From NCBI GenBank assembly GCA_013398295.1, contig VZSF01011357.1:1792-65791 (forward strand): DNA of 64,000 nt, given 5' to 3'. The translations under genes were made by a program, and so were the position numbers. Position 1 is the first letter of the stretch; each line of letters begins with the position of its first letter. Under the pieces are notes generated by a model. That model searched no databases, had not been told where the DNA came from, and saw nothing but the letters and a program-made list of their open reading frames with translations. Origin of the DNA: Chionis minor (lineage: Eukaryota; Chordata; Aves; Charadriiformes; Chionididae). Shown here one piece after another: positions 1 through 18,704 of the stretch.

Positions 1-3000
1 TTAAAAAAAAAAAAAAAAGGAGCGGGGGGAAAGGAGGAAAAGGTCCAGTCTTAAACTTTGCCAACCGTACCAGCCCGTGACATTCCTCACATTAAAGAAG
101 TTTTACCAGAAATGATTCGCCGCCGCTCCCCGCCTGCTCCAAACGCATCTCGCTGGTGCCCTCTGCGGGCTGCCGACCGAGGTTTCCAGGGATTGTAGCT
201 CGGCTCCGGTTTATTCCCTCTTTTACAGTAAATGCCAGAACAAAGTTGGGGAGCGGGAAGGGGGGGGGGGCGGGCGAGAAGCTGGAAGCAGCCAGCAAGC
301 CGCAAAGCCTTCGCTCTCCCTTTCCTCTGATTCAGCAGCTGCGCCGGATCCGAGCGCTTGCTGTAGGAGGTCATGAAACTCCGGCACCGCTTAATATTTG
401 AGCTATCGAGGTCTGACGGATAACTGGGTTTTCCCCTTTTTATTTTCTGGGGCTGCACGTCTTCCTCAGGCACCTAACGCGTACGGCGCTTGATACGGGG
501 GGCCAGAGCCCAGTTTCTAGGGTTACTATCTGAAATGGGGCTTTGAGCAGGACGCCGGCTTAGCGAGAACATAAATGTTTTCTTTAAGAATCCGGGAGAT
601 TTCTCAAGGCCTTGCGCTTCATCTTTCCCTTGATCCTTGCAGATGTTGTAGATTAGGATCAAATGTAAGCGTTGCCTTTACCCTAGCAGTCAGGCTCTTC
701 TGCTGATTCTGGTCTACATAGATCTGCAGAGTTTTATCGCCACAGAAAATATGCATTGTAGAAATTTTTTCTTTAGTGTGTGTGTTTTTTTCCCAAAGCG
801 AGAAAAGATGCATCAGTCACATGTTTAAATGGAAACTGTGTCTCTGAGCCAAAACTTTGATGCTTTTTAATTATTTTTCCCATACAACGCGGCAGTGGAA
901 CGTTTTTCTTTTAAGTTGCGTGTCATGCTATTTTCCTAATCACTGACTTGCCATGTGGTAAACATAGACTTTAATGGGAAGAGTTTGTGTAGTCTTTCAG
1001 ACTGGTCGAGTTTCCCCTTGGATACCCCAACACTGTGCCCAATTTTCCTTCCAGGAGGTGTTCAACATGGGAGAGCCATCGGGGGCCTTGTGTTTATTGT
1101 AGGATATATCCTATACACCGTATATGTGATAACTGAGGAGTTGTTAAAGATCCTCTGGGTGGTTTTTTGGTGGTTTTGTTGTTGGGTTTGTTTTTTTCCG
1201 TGGCCGTTGTACCTATTTCTAGACTGGTTTCTGGTGCTGCTCGGCGCTTGCAGTTACAGATGTACATGAAGGTCAGGAGGCGAGTGAAGACGTGATGGGG
1301 TGCCGTATAGAAACTCCTTGTTAAGATGGAGAAAAGAACTGCAGAGCCAGAGCCTGAAACGTTCCCATGCTACTTGTGCACCTAAGTCGTGACCTGCTAA
1401 TGTCGCCTGTCCCAGCCCATGGAGGCTTCTCTGCAACCCTGGTTTTTTAAGGCAGAGCAGAGACTGACCTCACTTCGTGGCACTCTTAATAACAGGACTC
1501 TTTCTGTTTGTTGTTTAGTTGTTGGTTTGGTTGTTGTTTGGTTTTTTTTTTTTAATGATACCTTCATCTGCATGTTGCTTGGGTCGGGAGGAGAGCAGTG
1601 GCTTCGTGGTTAAGTGCGTGTGTAGCCCTGCAATCTGGCCATCACAACATCTTTTCTGTAGCACTGCAAATTCCTTGTAGATAAGGAGAACTGAGAGTTG
1701 CTTCCAGGAGCCTCTCCTGGGTCAGGAGGGTGGGTGTCCTGGGTGAGGAAATGGCAGGAAGGGGTCTGGCAAGAGAAGTGCGGAGGTGGGTGAGGACAGA
1801 GTGGGATCAAGGCCCTCTGAAGAGGGAGCGAAGTTGGGGCTACAAACTTCGGGGCTTCGCAGCTCTGAAGCGAGAAGGTCGGTGTCAAAAGGGACTGTGC
1901 AGGGGAGGTGACAGGGAATTTGGGGCCTGCCACTGAAACCAACAGTGTCCTGGGGGTCGGAGCTGATGGCCACTGGGCAGAGTGTGGGGGGCCAGCAGCA
2001 TTTTGGCACGGCAAAGCTGATGCAGTGCAGTGTCCTAGCAGGGAAAATGAGGTATGTGGGGAAAGCCTGATCAGTCAGGAAGCAATGCTTGTAAAGCCCA
2101 GTGGTAGCCTGAGTACCCAGTTCCTGAAGACTCAGCCTGTCACATCAGTGTGTCCCTTAATTATTTACCTGGGAAGAATACTGCCTTTGGAAAATACAGA
2201 ATACCGATTTGGGGAATTTTTTAAGCTATTTCAAGGGATTACAAAGGAAACTGGTGACAGAGATGGCGCAGACAGGGACTGCAGTCCGACTGGCCTCTTC
2301 CCTGGGTCTGCATGGTAGAGCTGCTGAGGGATGTGGTTGAACTCAGCAGCCCCTCTTTGCTGTCCAGGAGACCTCCACCAGTGTTAGAGAAGGGTCCTAG
2401 GTTGAATACAAGAGCGACTGCAAGTGCAGTCGTCCCTTTCTCAGTAGCTCAGAGTCAGATCTTTGTGTCAAACACTTGCGCCTTATGACTGATTTGGTGA
2501 TGGGTCTGACTCTCCTGGCCTCTCATGGGAGTTTTTAGCAGGTCATTGGGTACAGTGGCACCGCAAAGGTCATTTCCTCTGGAATGCAAACGGTGTCTTT
2601 GCATAGCAAGGCACCAAAAGATCTCAGCATGTTTTGCAGCCATAGCTTTCTAGTGTCCCTGTAAAGAAGACAAGAGTCTTCCTTCTCTGCTTTTTCGGTA
2701 CAGGAGGGATGGTGGCATACATAGGTAAAGGTCACGGTAGAAACCGCTTGTGGAGCTGGAAGCAGAACTTGCATCCCCTGAGCACCTGTGGTTTAACTAA
2801 TGTTGACCTTCCTCCTTTCTGAGGATAAGATCCCTTAGCTACGGTGTTATGGTTGTGGAGGCACCAAGGCAGCCATCCTCTCCTGTGCCACGTGGCCACA
2901 ACTTACACTGGGCAGAGCAAAAGGGATTTTCACCTGTAAATTCCTCTGTAGTATTGACAGTTCCCAGCTCTGGCCCTGGGTACTTAACTGGGAGAGATCA

Positions 3001-4534
3001 CAAAGATGGCATGTGCTGAAATGTGGGGTACACTGAGGCTGTGCTGGAATCGAGCTCCAGGTGAATCTCTGAGGTTCTGGCAGGGCTTTTGCTGAGGTCT
3101 TGGTGCCAGTGTCATCGTGTCTGGGTAATTCCCCCACCCACTTAACTTGATTCACTCCTTCCTTCTCTCGTCCTTTCTTGCTAGGTTTTGAGCTGTCCAA
3201 AGCTGTAAGTCGGCATTTGTCGGTATTCAAACTGGATCTTCTGGTCTCCAGGCGTTGGCAGCTGGACTTCTTATGGCTAATGCTGGCCCAAAATGCTGTA
3301 GCTATCAGAATGTGAAATACTATTTGCAGTAGCCTTGGTTTAACAAAGCACTTATGGTGCTTGACTAGGCCCACCCTGAAAAGGAAATCTGTGTTGAAGT
3401 GCTGTCCCTTATCTGGGACGCTTACCTGAACTGAGGTCAGGCTGATGCAAGGGCTCTCTCTTCCCTGGGAAGCTAGTTTGTTGACCCAAGAATGTGCGTT
3501 TTTCACGGGTTCTTTTCAAGGCTTACAAATTGGTGGTAGTGACTGCTGCTGGTCCTACAATCCCTGTCCCTTGCACAGTGATTGCTGGGAGCAAAGCATG
3601 TCTGTGTGTAAAACCGAGTCTAACCATTGAAAGCCTCCTGAAGGAGCTCAGCATAGACAAAAGCATTCTTTCTCCCCTGCTTCTCCCTCCGGGGACAAGC
3701 GATTGTTTTCCTTGCAGTTTAGTGCCAGCATATTATCGAGATGGATTTACCTCTGTCTGAAACAAGGTGTACATGTATTTTTGGAGGAGATCACTACCTG
3801 CCTTGGTTTTATTGCTGCCTTGTTTTGTCTAGACAGTGCAGAGAGCTGCAGGGAACTTGTCCGATCTGAATCCTAAGACCTATTTTATAGGCTGCTATTA
3901 AAATACATATCCTTGCACGTAACCATCCTGGGGCCGGGTTTCTCGCCCGGTGTGTGTGGTGAGCGCAGAACCACCGAATGAGAAGCAAGCTGCTGTTCTT
4001 GCCGTACCAAACCCTACATGGACCAAGCCCAAATTTCAGGGGAATCCTTTGGTAGAAGAAGGCTTCACTCTGCTTGGTAGCGGCATTTCAGAACTGAAGT
4101 TTCTCTTCCTTTTCTTTGGACTGGCAGAGAAGTGTTTTTCTAGAAACTCCTTAATTCCCCTTTCGCTCCACGCCGGAAGGAGCGGTGGGCACAGGCGGGA
4201 GGCAGCAGCGGTGGGGACGCTGCCCCAGAGGGGAGGCTGGTGTAGGGGGTGCTGGGGAAGTGTGGGGGGATGAGGAAGAGGGCTGGGAGAGGGCAGGGCT
4301 GCTCCGGAGGGGAAGCGCCTGAGCCCAGCACCTTCCTCGGGGGGCCGCGGCAGGCAGGGGCAGCCTGGGATGCTGCAGAGGCACCGGCAGCTGGTGCCTT
4401 TGCTTCAGGTGCTGCTTTGATCCTCGCTGGTGCTGCTCCTGAGGGCCTCGCTGGTTTCTGAGTAACCACTTACGTTCTGCTTTCATTGACGGTTTCTTCT
4501 CTCTCTCCCTTTTCTCCCCTACCTTTCCTCCTAG
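1..4534 (+). other. FOSL2: FOSL2 intron 1, 3' part
   Basis: This is the sequence upstream of the first recognisable FOSL2 exon. It ends in a pyrimidine tract and AG at 4533-4534. The first ~600 bases are GC- and CpG-rich and carry a G-run, as expected near a CpG-island promoter. The rest is mixed intronic sequence, with G/T-rich stretches at 1150-1200 and 1500-1555. I looked for an exon encoding the conserved Fra-2 N-terminus (M-Y-Q-D-Y-P) and did not find one, so exon 1 and the promoter are most likely upstream of the window. The short open frames here on both strands show no coding signature. Confidence 0.75.
248..274 (+). promoter_or_regulatory. G-quadruplex-capable G-run
   Basis: Four or more runs of at least three G lie within 27 bases (GGGG, GGG, an 11-G run, GGG), separated by one to three bases. 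This meets the usual G-quadruplex pattern on the + strand. It sits in the CpG-rich start of the window, in what is probably the promoter-proximal part of FOSL2 intron 1. Whether it folds in vivo cannot be told from the sequence. Confidence 0.5.
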
Positions 4535-10508
<5,974 letters not shown>

Positions 10509-13500
10509 TCCCCCTGCAGCCCCCCATTTTGCCAGTGTGTTACATCCCCCCCCAGCACCATGGGGGGAGCCCCCCTTCATGGGATTAGAGACAGGCACAG
10601 GATCGTTCAAGCACAAGGGCAGCAAGAACAAGGATGGGGAAGTGCTGCAGCTCCAGGAAGGAGAGTGAGGACCAACGCCAGCTCCCTGGAAGCAGGAAAC
10701 GGCAAGGGTGGGACTGATGTGCCAGGACTGTTTGGAGAGGGTGATGTCCCCTCTGTAGGGACTGCCTATGGAAACCTCTTCATGGCCGTAGTGGACTTAG
10801 GGAGCACTCCTGGCCAGGACTGAAGGCGAGCTGCAGACAGACAGTTGCTAGTCGTCCCTTTCCTTTGTGAATTGATCTGACAGGTTGTGCTCTGTGCTTA
10901 GCTCATTCTGGTTAGTTGGTCTTACAACTTCTGTCTTTCCCTCTCTCTCTTTCTGCTTATAATTTCCAATGTTGTCGATCCCATGACATTTCATCCAGTT
11001 GCTCTGAACTTTAAAGGCTTGTTTGGATCTTTCCTCTTGGGATAGTCTGTGGGAAACACATAGGGTTGCCCAGACAGGAGGGGGATGGCTGGGAGGTCTG
11101 AGGGAGGGAGAACCAAGAGGAGAGCCCGGGGGCTCAGTAGCAAGGGCAGAGTTTGTAACTCTGGCCTGCGGCACAGACCCAGCAAACAGAGACAGCAGGA
11201 GGCTCATATGGAAGCCTTTCGGTTTTTTGTTGGTTTGGTTTTTTTAATGTAGATATATTTATCCCCTTGGGCTCCTCAAAAACAAGTTAGCATCTCAGGG
11301 CCAAAGCAGCATCAGAAAAGCTGCTGGGCTGGCACTTACCAGTGTCTTTGGCAGGGTTTTACCCCAGTTTGGTGGATATCAAATCTGCTGCTTGTTGTTT
11401 ACTGTTCCTGGGCTGCCCGCTGTCTAGGGAGTATTGCGTCTTCCTCCCCATCAGGGCTCCTGACTCAGAGGCTGATCTCTTCCTGTTAGTAAATCCTCCC
11501 CTCCCCTTGGCCATATTTACAGAACATGCTACTGAAAAAGAGGTGGCACCACGTGCCTATAAATCTAGGATGGAGACTGGCAGCAGATAAGAGGGTGAAA
11601 CGAGCTATCTGTCCCCTTGCTGACTTTTCATTGTGGTGAAAGAAAGCAGTGCTGGAGTTGTTTGCTCAGAGAGTCCCAGTTTCTGAGGTTGGGGGGAAGG
11701 CAGTGGTCCAACCTCCAGCATCGCATAGGCCACAAGGTGCTCCTGACCAGGCAGGAAGGGCATGGTTGAAGGGATGACCTGTTTGAGCTGCTGGAACTGA
11801 GCTTCTGATAACCTCTGGTTATGAATGACAAATTGATAGGGGAAGAAAATTGATTACTATTATTTGCACCTTGGTCTTTTTGGCCTTTGGTGGTTTGTTT
11901 GGTTTTTTTTGGTTTTTTTTTTTCATTTTAATTGATCTAGTTTTGTTGGAGTTGATTGGCCTGAATACAAAAGAAGACGAATCAGAGGGCTCTTTCCCTA
12001 GCCCTCGGTCCTCCTTCTCCAACCCGTGGGCTTGGCTGCTACTACTAAGTGCTTACAGAGGGCACAAGCTCCCCAGTGCTGATGTTCACTACTGAAAACA
12101 GTAATGTGCGTAATCTATTCCTGCTTGGAGCCAAGCTTGATTCCTTTTGATGTCAAGGCACTGACAAACCACGACCACGTGCACGCTAGGATTGCCCAGC
12201 TTGCCAGTGAAGCCTTTTAGTAGATAGCTCTTTGGTCCTGCCTGTTGAAGCTGCGGTGGCAGCTATTTATTTTGGCGCGAGATTTTCTTGTCCTTTTATA
12301 TCTTTTTGGGTTTTTTTAAATCAACTGAAACCAGGGTATTTCTTGGTCAGGCTGGACCTGGAGAAATGCAATATGCGATTATAGGGCCAGTGCTGTGAGA
12401 TACTAAACTGCTGCAGCCCCCACCAACTCCAGTGGGAATTACTAGGGTTCAGTCTTGCAGAACTGGACCTTTACTCAGGAGGGCTGGCTTCCCTCAAACC
12501 CTGGCCGCTGCCCATTCCTTGAATCATTTCAAAGGGACACTACTTTGGCTCTTAAAGGTAGGCTTTGCTTTTTTATTACTACTATTATTTTTAAACCCAG
12601 GTGTTTACCAAACCTGCCAGAAATAGAAAGATGCAAGTCATCTTTTTGCTTTGTAAAGCTGATTGTGATTCAGGCTTTTTCTTTATTGCTTAAACACTTC
12701 CATCATTATACTGGTGCTAGAGTTTTCAAATTGAGCTTACACATTAAGTAAAATTGATAAAGGAGTTCTCTTGTCCTTACAGGAATATCAAAACTTCCTT
12801 TTTAATTAAGTATACCTTAAAATTCCTGTACTTAGCACAGAGGATCCTGTTTTGATAGGGTTTTATGTAGATGGTATCACTTTAGGTTAAACTGCTGCTT
12901 CTCTGTCTCCATTTTGCCAGATGCTTCTTTGCACCAATCTGGATTGAGAATCTAAAACTCTTCAGTAAAATGTCTCTGCGTGTCTTTTCCACCTGCTTTT
13001 GGGCAGAATGCAACACTGAGAAGTGGTAAATCCTAAAGTGATGCAGCTTCTTTTGAGGGCAGCTGACCAGGATTGCTGTCTCCCAAGAGATCAGGAGCAT
13101 TCCTACTAGGGGTTTCAGGAAGTCAGGTGCCTCCTCAAACCTGAGTAAGCCCAGCTCCTTGTGGAACAACAAAAAACTACCTTTGCTTTTGCTCACTGAA
13201 TCATTGCCAAAAGGAGCTGCAGCTGGCCTTTGCTCACTGCCTGCTGCCTTGTCATTGACCTCGGAGACAGGACAGAACGGTTCCCTTTCCTGTCCTGTGA
13301 TGCTGATGGGAGCCATGTGATACTGCCTGGAAAAGAGGGTTATTTTCTACTATCTGGAAAAAGCCCCATATAGCTTGTGCCTGTCCGTTTTGTCCCTCAA
13401 ACCTCTCAGAGGACACCTTTGTTGTGATCACTGGTCTCCTGCCTTCTGTATTTTGTGGATCAGCTTTACCTTTGTTTAGTTTCTGGCAGCCAGGTACAGC

Positions 13501-14192
13501 TTGAGCTCTGCTGCTGTTTTGGTCTGGCCCTACGTTCTTCTTTTCAGGTTTACTGCTGTGCTTTTTGGGAACCAACTGTCTTCCCCATCCCCAAAACAGT
13601 ATTTTCCATGAGTACCTTCCCTGCCAATTTGTAAATGTACAGTGTCTCCATGTTCTGCATGTAATGGGGATGCAGGAGCTGTTATAACTAGCGTCTGACC
13701 AAGAGTTGTTGAAGTCCATAGAAAAAGGCCCAGGGAATTTCAGCTGGTATTGGGTCAATCCCCTAGTGACTGGCCCAGTGAAGCCTCCAATAACATCTTA
13801 AATTAATCAATGCCAAACTGGGAGGAGCAGCAGCAGCTGCATTGAAGGAGGCATTCAGCCTGCAGGTGATGTTTGCCATTCCAGTTTTGCTCTCATTCCT
13901 CCTTCCACCTTCCCAGTTGTGGCATTGCCTTCATCCATTCCTTTCTTGTAGGTGCGGAGACTGGGTAAGTCTCAAACTGCTGGTGATGTGATGGGATGTG
14001 GGACCAACATGCTGGGGACAGTAGCTCTCTGTTGTGTTTTTATAATTATTATTTAAATGATCTATTTAGTTCATCTGAACCTTTAATTTTGCTGCTTACT
14101 GTGTGTAGGATCCACCTGGCCTTCATCCTAAGTGAAAAGAAAAAACAAAATGAAAACAAACTGAAGACACCCCCCTCCTCCCTGGTATCTTA

Positions 14193-14201
14193 TTATTTAT
14201 T
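14193..14201 (+). promoter_or_regulatory. FOSL2: AU-rich element nonamer in FOSL2 3' UTR
   Basis: TTATTTATT matches the class II ARE nonamer UUAUUUA(U/A)(U/A), which recruits TTP/HuR-type proteins and shortens mRNA life. Fos-family transcripts are classic ARE-regulated mRNAs, so the setting fits. Function here is inferred. Confidence 0.5.
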
Positions 14202-14469
14202 GGCAGGCAGTCGTCTTGTGCCTGCTCCAGCAGATCTGCCCGCCATTAATTTAACATCCTCCCAACTCACATTCCTGGTGTTTGGTTATTGCTTCTTTTT
14301 TTTATTTTTTCCTTTTTATTGTTGGTTTGTTGGTGGGTGTTTTTTGTTCATTCTAAAACAGACTTCTGAAATGTAACAAATCTTATTATGACACTTACAA
14401 GTTCATTTTCATTAGGAAGGCCAAGTCAAACATTTTAAGAGGTGGGGGGAACAATCTACATTTTATTTC

Positions 14470-14481
14470 TTATTTATTTAT
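14470..14481 (+). promoter_or_regulatory. FOSL2: Overlapping AU-rich pentamers in FOSL2 3' UTR
   Basis: TTATTTATTTAT contains two overlapping ATTTA pentamers and an ARE nonamer. It lies about 40 nt upstream of the AATAAA at 14520. Together with the copy at 14193 it supports ARE-type instability control of the FOSL2 mRNA. Confidence 0.5.
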
Positions 14482-14519
14482 CATGTTTACATCTTTTTTT
14501 CTGTTCAAGACTTGGATAT

Positions 14520-14525
14520 AATAAA
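14520..14525 (+). terminator. FOSL2: Polyadenylation signal AATAAA (proximal candidate)
   Basis: AATAAA is followed within ~40 nt by a T-rich stretch (CTTCTTCTTTTTTT), the usual downstream element. It is a good candidate for a FOSL2 mRNA 3' end. A further AATAAA at 14719 and ATTAAA at 14769 are weaker alternatives. Confidence 0.45.
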
Positions 14526-15531
14526 GAAAGCATTAAAAATACTCCACTCTTCTTCTTTTTTTAGGCTAATATTTTCTTTCCGATTCTTCAGATAAAAGAT
14601 TCTGGGTTTTGTTGTTTTCTGTATAAAATGTAAAAAGAGATATGTTTCTAAAGATGCATTATCATTCCTCTGTGAACAGTAGGTGGAGTTGAGGACAAAT
14701 CTCAGAATACAAGATAATAATAAAATCCCATCCTCTTTTACTTAATTGTTCCCCTCCTATCCTGTATGATTAAAGGGTTATTCCACTTTCTTGTTTGTGA
14801 TTACTTGATATTAAAACCATATTAAAATGTGTAGAAAATAGGTATCCAATTGTTTTTGCTCAGTGAGAGGATAAAATGTTGTATATATCTTGATATACTG
14901 TGTAGTTCAAAGTAACATCGATAAGGGATAGTGCATCTTTATTAGAGCGATAAGTTACTAGTGTCACTGAAGTCTACTTTAAGATCCTCAGATACAGAAA
15001 GGGCCTGATTCTGATTCCGCTCTCCTGGGAGCATCAGTAGCATTTTGCTGCTGCAAAGCGGGCGTTGGAGGTGGAATCAAGCCTCGGTGATTAATAGGCG
15101 ACCATGAGGATTATTGAAGGTTTGGGGGCACCATTATCTTCTTTCTTCCTTGAAAGTTTTAGATCATGGTTTTTCTTTTTTTTTTTTTTTTTTTTTTTTT
15201 TTGTGTGCGGTGAATTNTTTTTTTTTTTTTTTTTTTTTTTGGCTGCAGTGAAATAGTTTCTGCCAAGGAGGTCCTTAAAGGTGACTGCTGAATTGGGACC
15301 TTCCTTTGCTCATTGTGATCTTGATGCCGTTCTCGCAGTCCGGGAGAATCTCGGCTCTGAGGCATTCTCTCTGGTGTTGTCTCTCTTCGGTTCTTGTTAT
15401 TTTACTGTAATACAGGCCTACAGTATTTGCACTAAAACAAAAAGCTTGTTAGAGAAAGCTTGCTGCTATGAAAGAAAGAACATATTAAAATGGTTTTGCT
15501 TTTACAATTTTAACTGAGTAGCATTTTGTAG

Positions 15532-15537
15532 AATAAA
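15532..15537 (+). terminator. FOSL2: Polyadenylation signal AATAAA (distal candidate)
   Basis: AATAAA is followed by an A-rich cleavage region and then a T-rich downstream element (CTTTTCTTTTTTCC, ~15568-15580). It is the last strong signal before unrelated sequence, so it is my choice for the distal end of the FOSL2 transcript. Confidence 0.45.
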
Positions 15538-15560
15538 ATCAATTTAGACTGAAAAGAAAA

Positions 15561-17847
15561 AAATGACTTTTCTTTTTTCCTCTGCACCTTCCCCCCCTCC
15601 TTCTTTCTTTTCCTCCCATTACTTGGTGGTGTGATGTTCCCCCCCTTCTCCTTTGGTGCTCAGTTGTAATGATTGGCTGTATTGTTGACTATGCTGCTGA
15701 GAGTTATGACACTTGTAAATCTTGTTTTAATGACATTGTGGACACTCTTTTGTATAGCAAGAGCTAACTGGAGTTCTTCTCTCTCTGTTAACTGAAGTCA
15801 TTAAAAAGCTCCCTTTGCCGTGAACAATTAAAAGCTCGCATGTTCCTTCACTGTGAACAAATGGGTACAGCATTGCCAGGTGCCCGGCTGTAGCACATTT
15901 CAGGGCTTCTTTCATTAAAACAGCTGCAATCCAGACAGCTGTTAGCTGCAACAATGGTAAATGGGGCAGAGGCTAGCAGAGCAGACCACCTGGGCTAAAA
16001 GGCAAATAATGCATTAATCCTTTCATCTTGGCTTCAAAAGGAAAGGGATAGAGCTAGAAAATGCATGCTGAGGTGACTTTTTTTTTTTTTTTTAAATCCA
16101 CCTACTCAGCCAGAAGGACTGAAAGCTTCTGCTCTGAAAACATGAGGTGGGGTGGAGAGCGTGGTTGCTTCACTGGCAAGAAGGAGAAGACTAAGATGGG
16201 AATCCCTTGCTCACCTGGGAAAAGCTGTAGCCTCTGGAGTGGAAGGAACCCAGATACACCAGGTTAAGAGTGGAGGATGTCATATTCGAGTTTAAAAAAA
16301 AAAAAAAAAAAAAANNNNNNNNNNNNNNNNNAAAAAAAAAAAAAAAAAAAAACAAAAAAAAACAACACAAACCCACAAAACGATGGTGGGGAGGAGATGT
16401 TAGGTGACTCATGGCTAGTGAAGCTGGCGCCAGTCCAAGCTGCTCTTTACTCATGGGTTTCCTTAGGAGTAATGTCTGCTTTGGCTTCCTGCTGGTCCCT
16501 GTCCCTCTCTCTTCCTCCCCACCTTTTCATTTTTTTTTAACCCTTGTGTTCTGACAATGCCATGGGGAAGGAGAGGAGAGATATTGGAGTAAATTATGTG
16601 GCTGGTGTAAGAAAATATTTGTGAAGTCATGGGGAATGCTGAAGGGATCAGTCACCAGAAGAGGGAATACATGCACATGCCTGTGTGAAGTGAGCTCAGA
16701 GGTCAGGAATCCATATTGTAGGAAAGTTGACACGAAGTCAACACAGGACGGCTGGGACTGTAGAGACGGAGCCAGCCTTAGGGTACTCTACGGGGTCAAG
16801 GATGACACAGTGGCTGAGGGAGAGCCTTTGGGAAGCTTTTTCCAAATGTACGTGTCCTGCTGGGGCTAAAGGAAAAAGTAGTTATTCTGGGGGGCATGGT
16901 AACGATAAGCAAATACGCCGCAGGACACAAGAGCATCGTCTCTTAATATCTATCTCCACAGGCCTCGGGCAGGGGGGAGTCCCCATTTGATCTCCTCCTG
17001 CACACAAGCTTTCTCTGAGGGGAGTGCCTCCAGGATTTCCTGCCTCGCGAAGGGCTTTCCCATTACGCTGGTGCGCAGAGGCATCCAGCCTCGATTTTTG
17101 TCAAACCGGCTCCTTTGGCAGCATCTCCCCCCTCCGCCCCCTCCCAAAAAAAGGCTAGCAGGAGGATAGGTTCTTGCTTGCCTCCCTCTAACCTGAAGTG
17201 CTCCCTGAGCTCCTGTTTGCTGACAGTGCCCTTCAAAAGGGCTTAACGTTGCTTGTCTGCAAATGTTGGTTGGGAGGCTAGGCCTCCCACCTGATTTCCT
17301 CCCAGCACGGGCTGGTTGTGACTGCCTCTTATCATCATTAGCTCGCAGATGCTGGAATGTCCAACACTAGTTACTATAATTTGGCTTTGAGGGATGAAAT
17401 CACACAGCAGAGCAAACTTTTCCACCAGTCTTCTAGCTGTGGGAGGCCAAATTCTACCACACTGACATGGAAATTGTGTTTTTCCCGACATCCTCATCTT
17501 GTTTTAGATCTCCACGTAGGGAATTTCCCCTCTTTCTGCAACAGGCTCATCCTCTCTCCACCCTGCGCTGCCCAGACCTTCTTGTGCAAGTGAGGGATCT
17601 GCGGGTTACTATGGGGTGGGCAGAGTCGTGCTGTAAGAGAGATCACCCATTCCTTTTGCAAAGAAAGGATGAGCGGCATCTGCACCAACACCTCTCCCAT
17701 CAGGCTCAGTATACACCCCAGTGATGCCTTTAGGAGGGACAAGAATGAAGAGAGGGTCCCCATTCTCTTTTGCTTTCCCATGATGCGAGACTCGCCTCTG
17801 GACTTTCCTCACAGCCACATTTCTCAGTGAAGTACCAAGAACTGGGT
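15561..17847. other. Intergenic, FOSL2 downstream flank
   Basis: No gene, RNA gene or identifiable transposon is seen here. The stretch holds poly-A and poly-T tracts and a short assembly gap (16315-16331). Short open frames are scattered and unconvincing. Confidence 0.6.
16294..16352. other. Poly-A tract with a 17-base assembly gap
   Basis: There are 21 A, then 17 N (16315-16331), then 21 A, followed by A-rich sequence with interspersed C. The N run shows an unresolved homopolymer, so the true length is unknown. There is no target-site duplication or recognisable element body beside it to mark it as a retroposon tail. Confidence 0.9.
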
Positions 17848-17966
17848 CATCTGTGAGGCTTTAAGCAACCTCGTCTAGTGGGAGGTGTCCTCGCCCATGG
17901 CAGAGGGGTTGGAACTAGATGATCTTTATGGTCCCTTCCAACCTAAACCATCCCATGATTCTGTGG
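17848..17966 (+). mobile_element. CR1 LINE, 3'-terminal fragment
   Basis: This is the typical 5'-truncated CR1 3' end of birds. GCAACCTCGTCTAGTGGGAG is followed by GCCCATGGCAGAGGGGTTGG, then AACTAGATGATCTTTATGGT, CCCTTCCAACC, and the terminal ATTCTGTG remnant of the short tail repeat. The match to the consensus I remember is close, so this copy is younger than the other CR1 pieces in the window. Confidence 0.92.
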
Positions 17967-18704
17967 TCTCTCTAGGCAGCATGTGTGGGTAGCCTGGTGG
18001 AGGGGAGACCCTATCTGGGGCAGAGCTTTTGCAGGAATAAAAAGCCCACAGGAGTGACCTGAACAAATCATGCCAGAGATGACAAGTTGTCAGATTAAAG
18101 CTTTTGGTGAATATATTTTTTTTACTTTTTTGATTTGGTCTAGAATCTGCAGGAGTATCTACAGGAACACTGTAGAAATTCTGCAGCCAATGGAAAGAAT
18201 AAGCATGTGCTAAACCTGAAGAAAGCTTAATGGCAAGCAGAGCTGGAGTGGGAGTGTGGGGGAAAGGAGAGCATCCAGAATGCTGGTTTGAAGTGATGTT
18301 TCCACTGTCATGTGGGAAGGATGTGACAGAGGAAAACTGTGACACGGTTATTGCATCAGATACCCCGAAGTGGAATAAATGATGCATATTTTAAAAAAAA
18401 ACCACACCACCTTATGGTCCTACTCTTACTGATATCTATGACCTGATCCCCCTGAAGTTTTGTGTCATCACAACAGCTCTTGAGTTCAGTTGCGAGAGTC
18501 CGGTGTTTTCTACTCTGTCTCACGTGGCAGAAGCGAGGCCCCCATTCAGCAGTGCTTGGCCACTGTCAGGAGCCATACAGGCAGATTATCAACCCGGGTG
18601 GAAGTGGCTGGCACAGTCTCTTAAGACTGAGGTTTAAAAGAAGGATTTTCATGTGTGTTCCAGTGTAGTGAGATCCAAGACACCTCAGGAAGATTTTCCT
18701 TGAT

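Larger units (their letters stand above)
10509..15560 (+). other. FOSL2: FOSL2 3' UTR (inferred extent)
   Basis: About 5 kb follows the FOSL2 stop with no coding exon. AU-rich motifs and several polyadenylation signals lie in its last kilobase (AATAAA at 14520, 14719 and 15532; ATTAAA at 14769). A 3' UTR of this order is known for mammalian FOSL2. Long open frames on either strand here (for example 168 codons on the - strand at 13252-13758) show no family likeness. The 3' limit is inferred from the last good AATAAA and is uncertain. One unknown base at 15217 lies in a poly-T region at about 15175-15240. Confidence 0.55.

Noticed and set aside
156..401. 81-codon open frame in the CpG-rich start, as a possible alternative FOSL2 first exon
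   Set aside because: It shows no likeness to the Fra-2 N-terminus and no in-frame splice donor that would join exon 2 in phase.
2847..3506. 219-codon open frame on the - strand
   Set aside because: It lies in FOSL2 intron 1, and its translation has no domain, compositional bias or family likeness; long frames occur by chance in this GC range.
13252..13758. 168-codon open frame on the - strand
   Set aside because: It lies antisense in the inferred FOSL2 3' UTR with no recognisable protein features or splice context.
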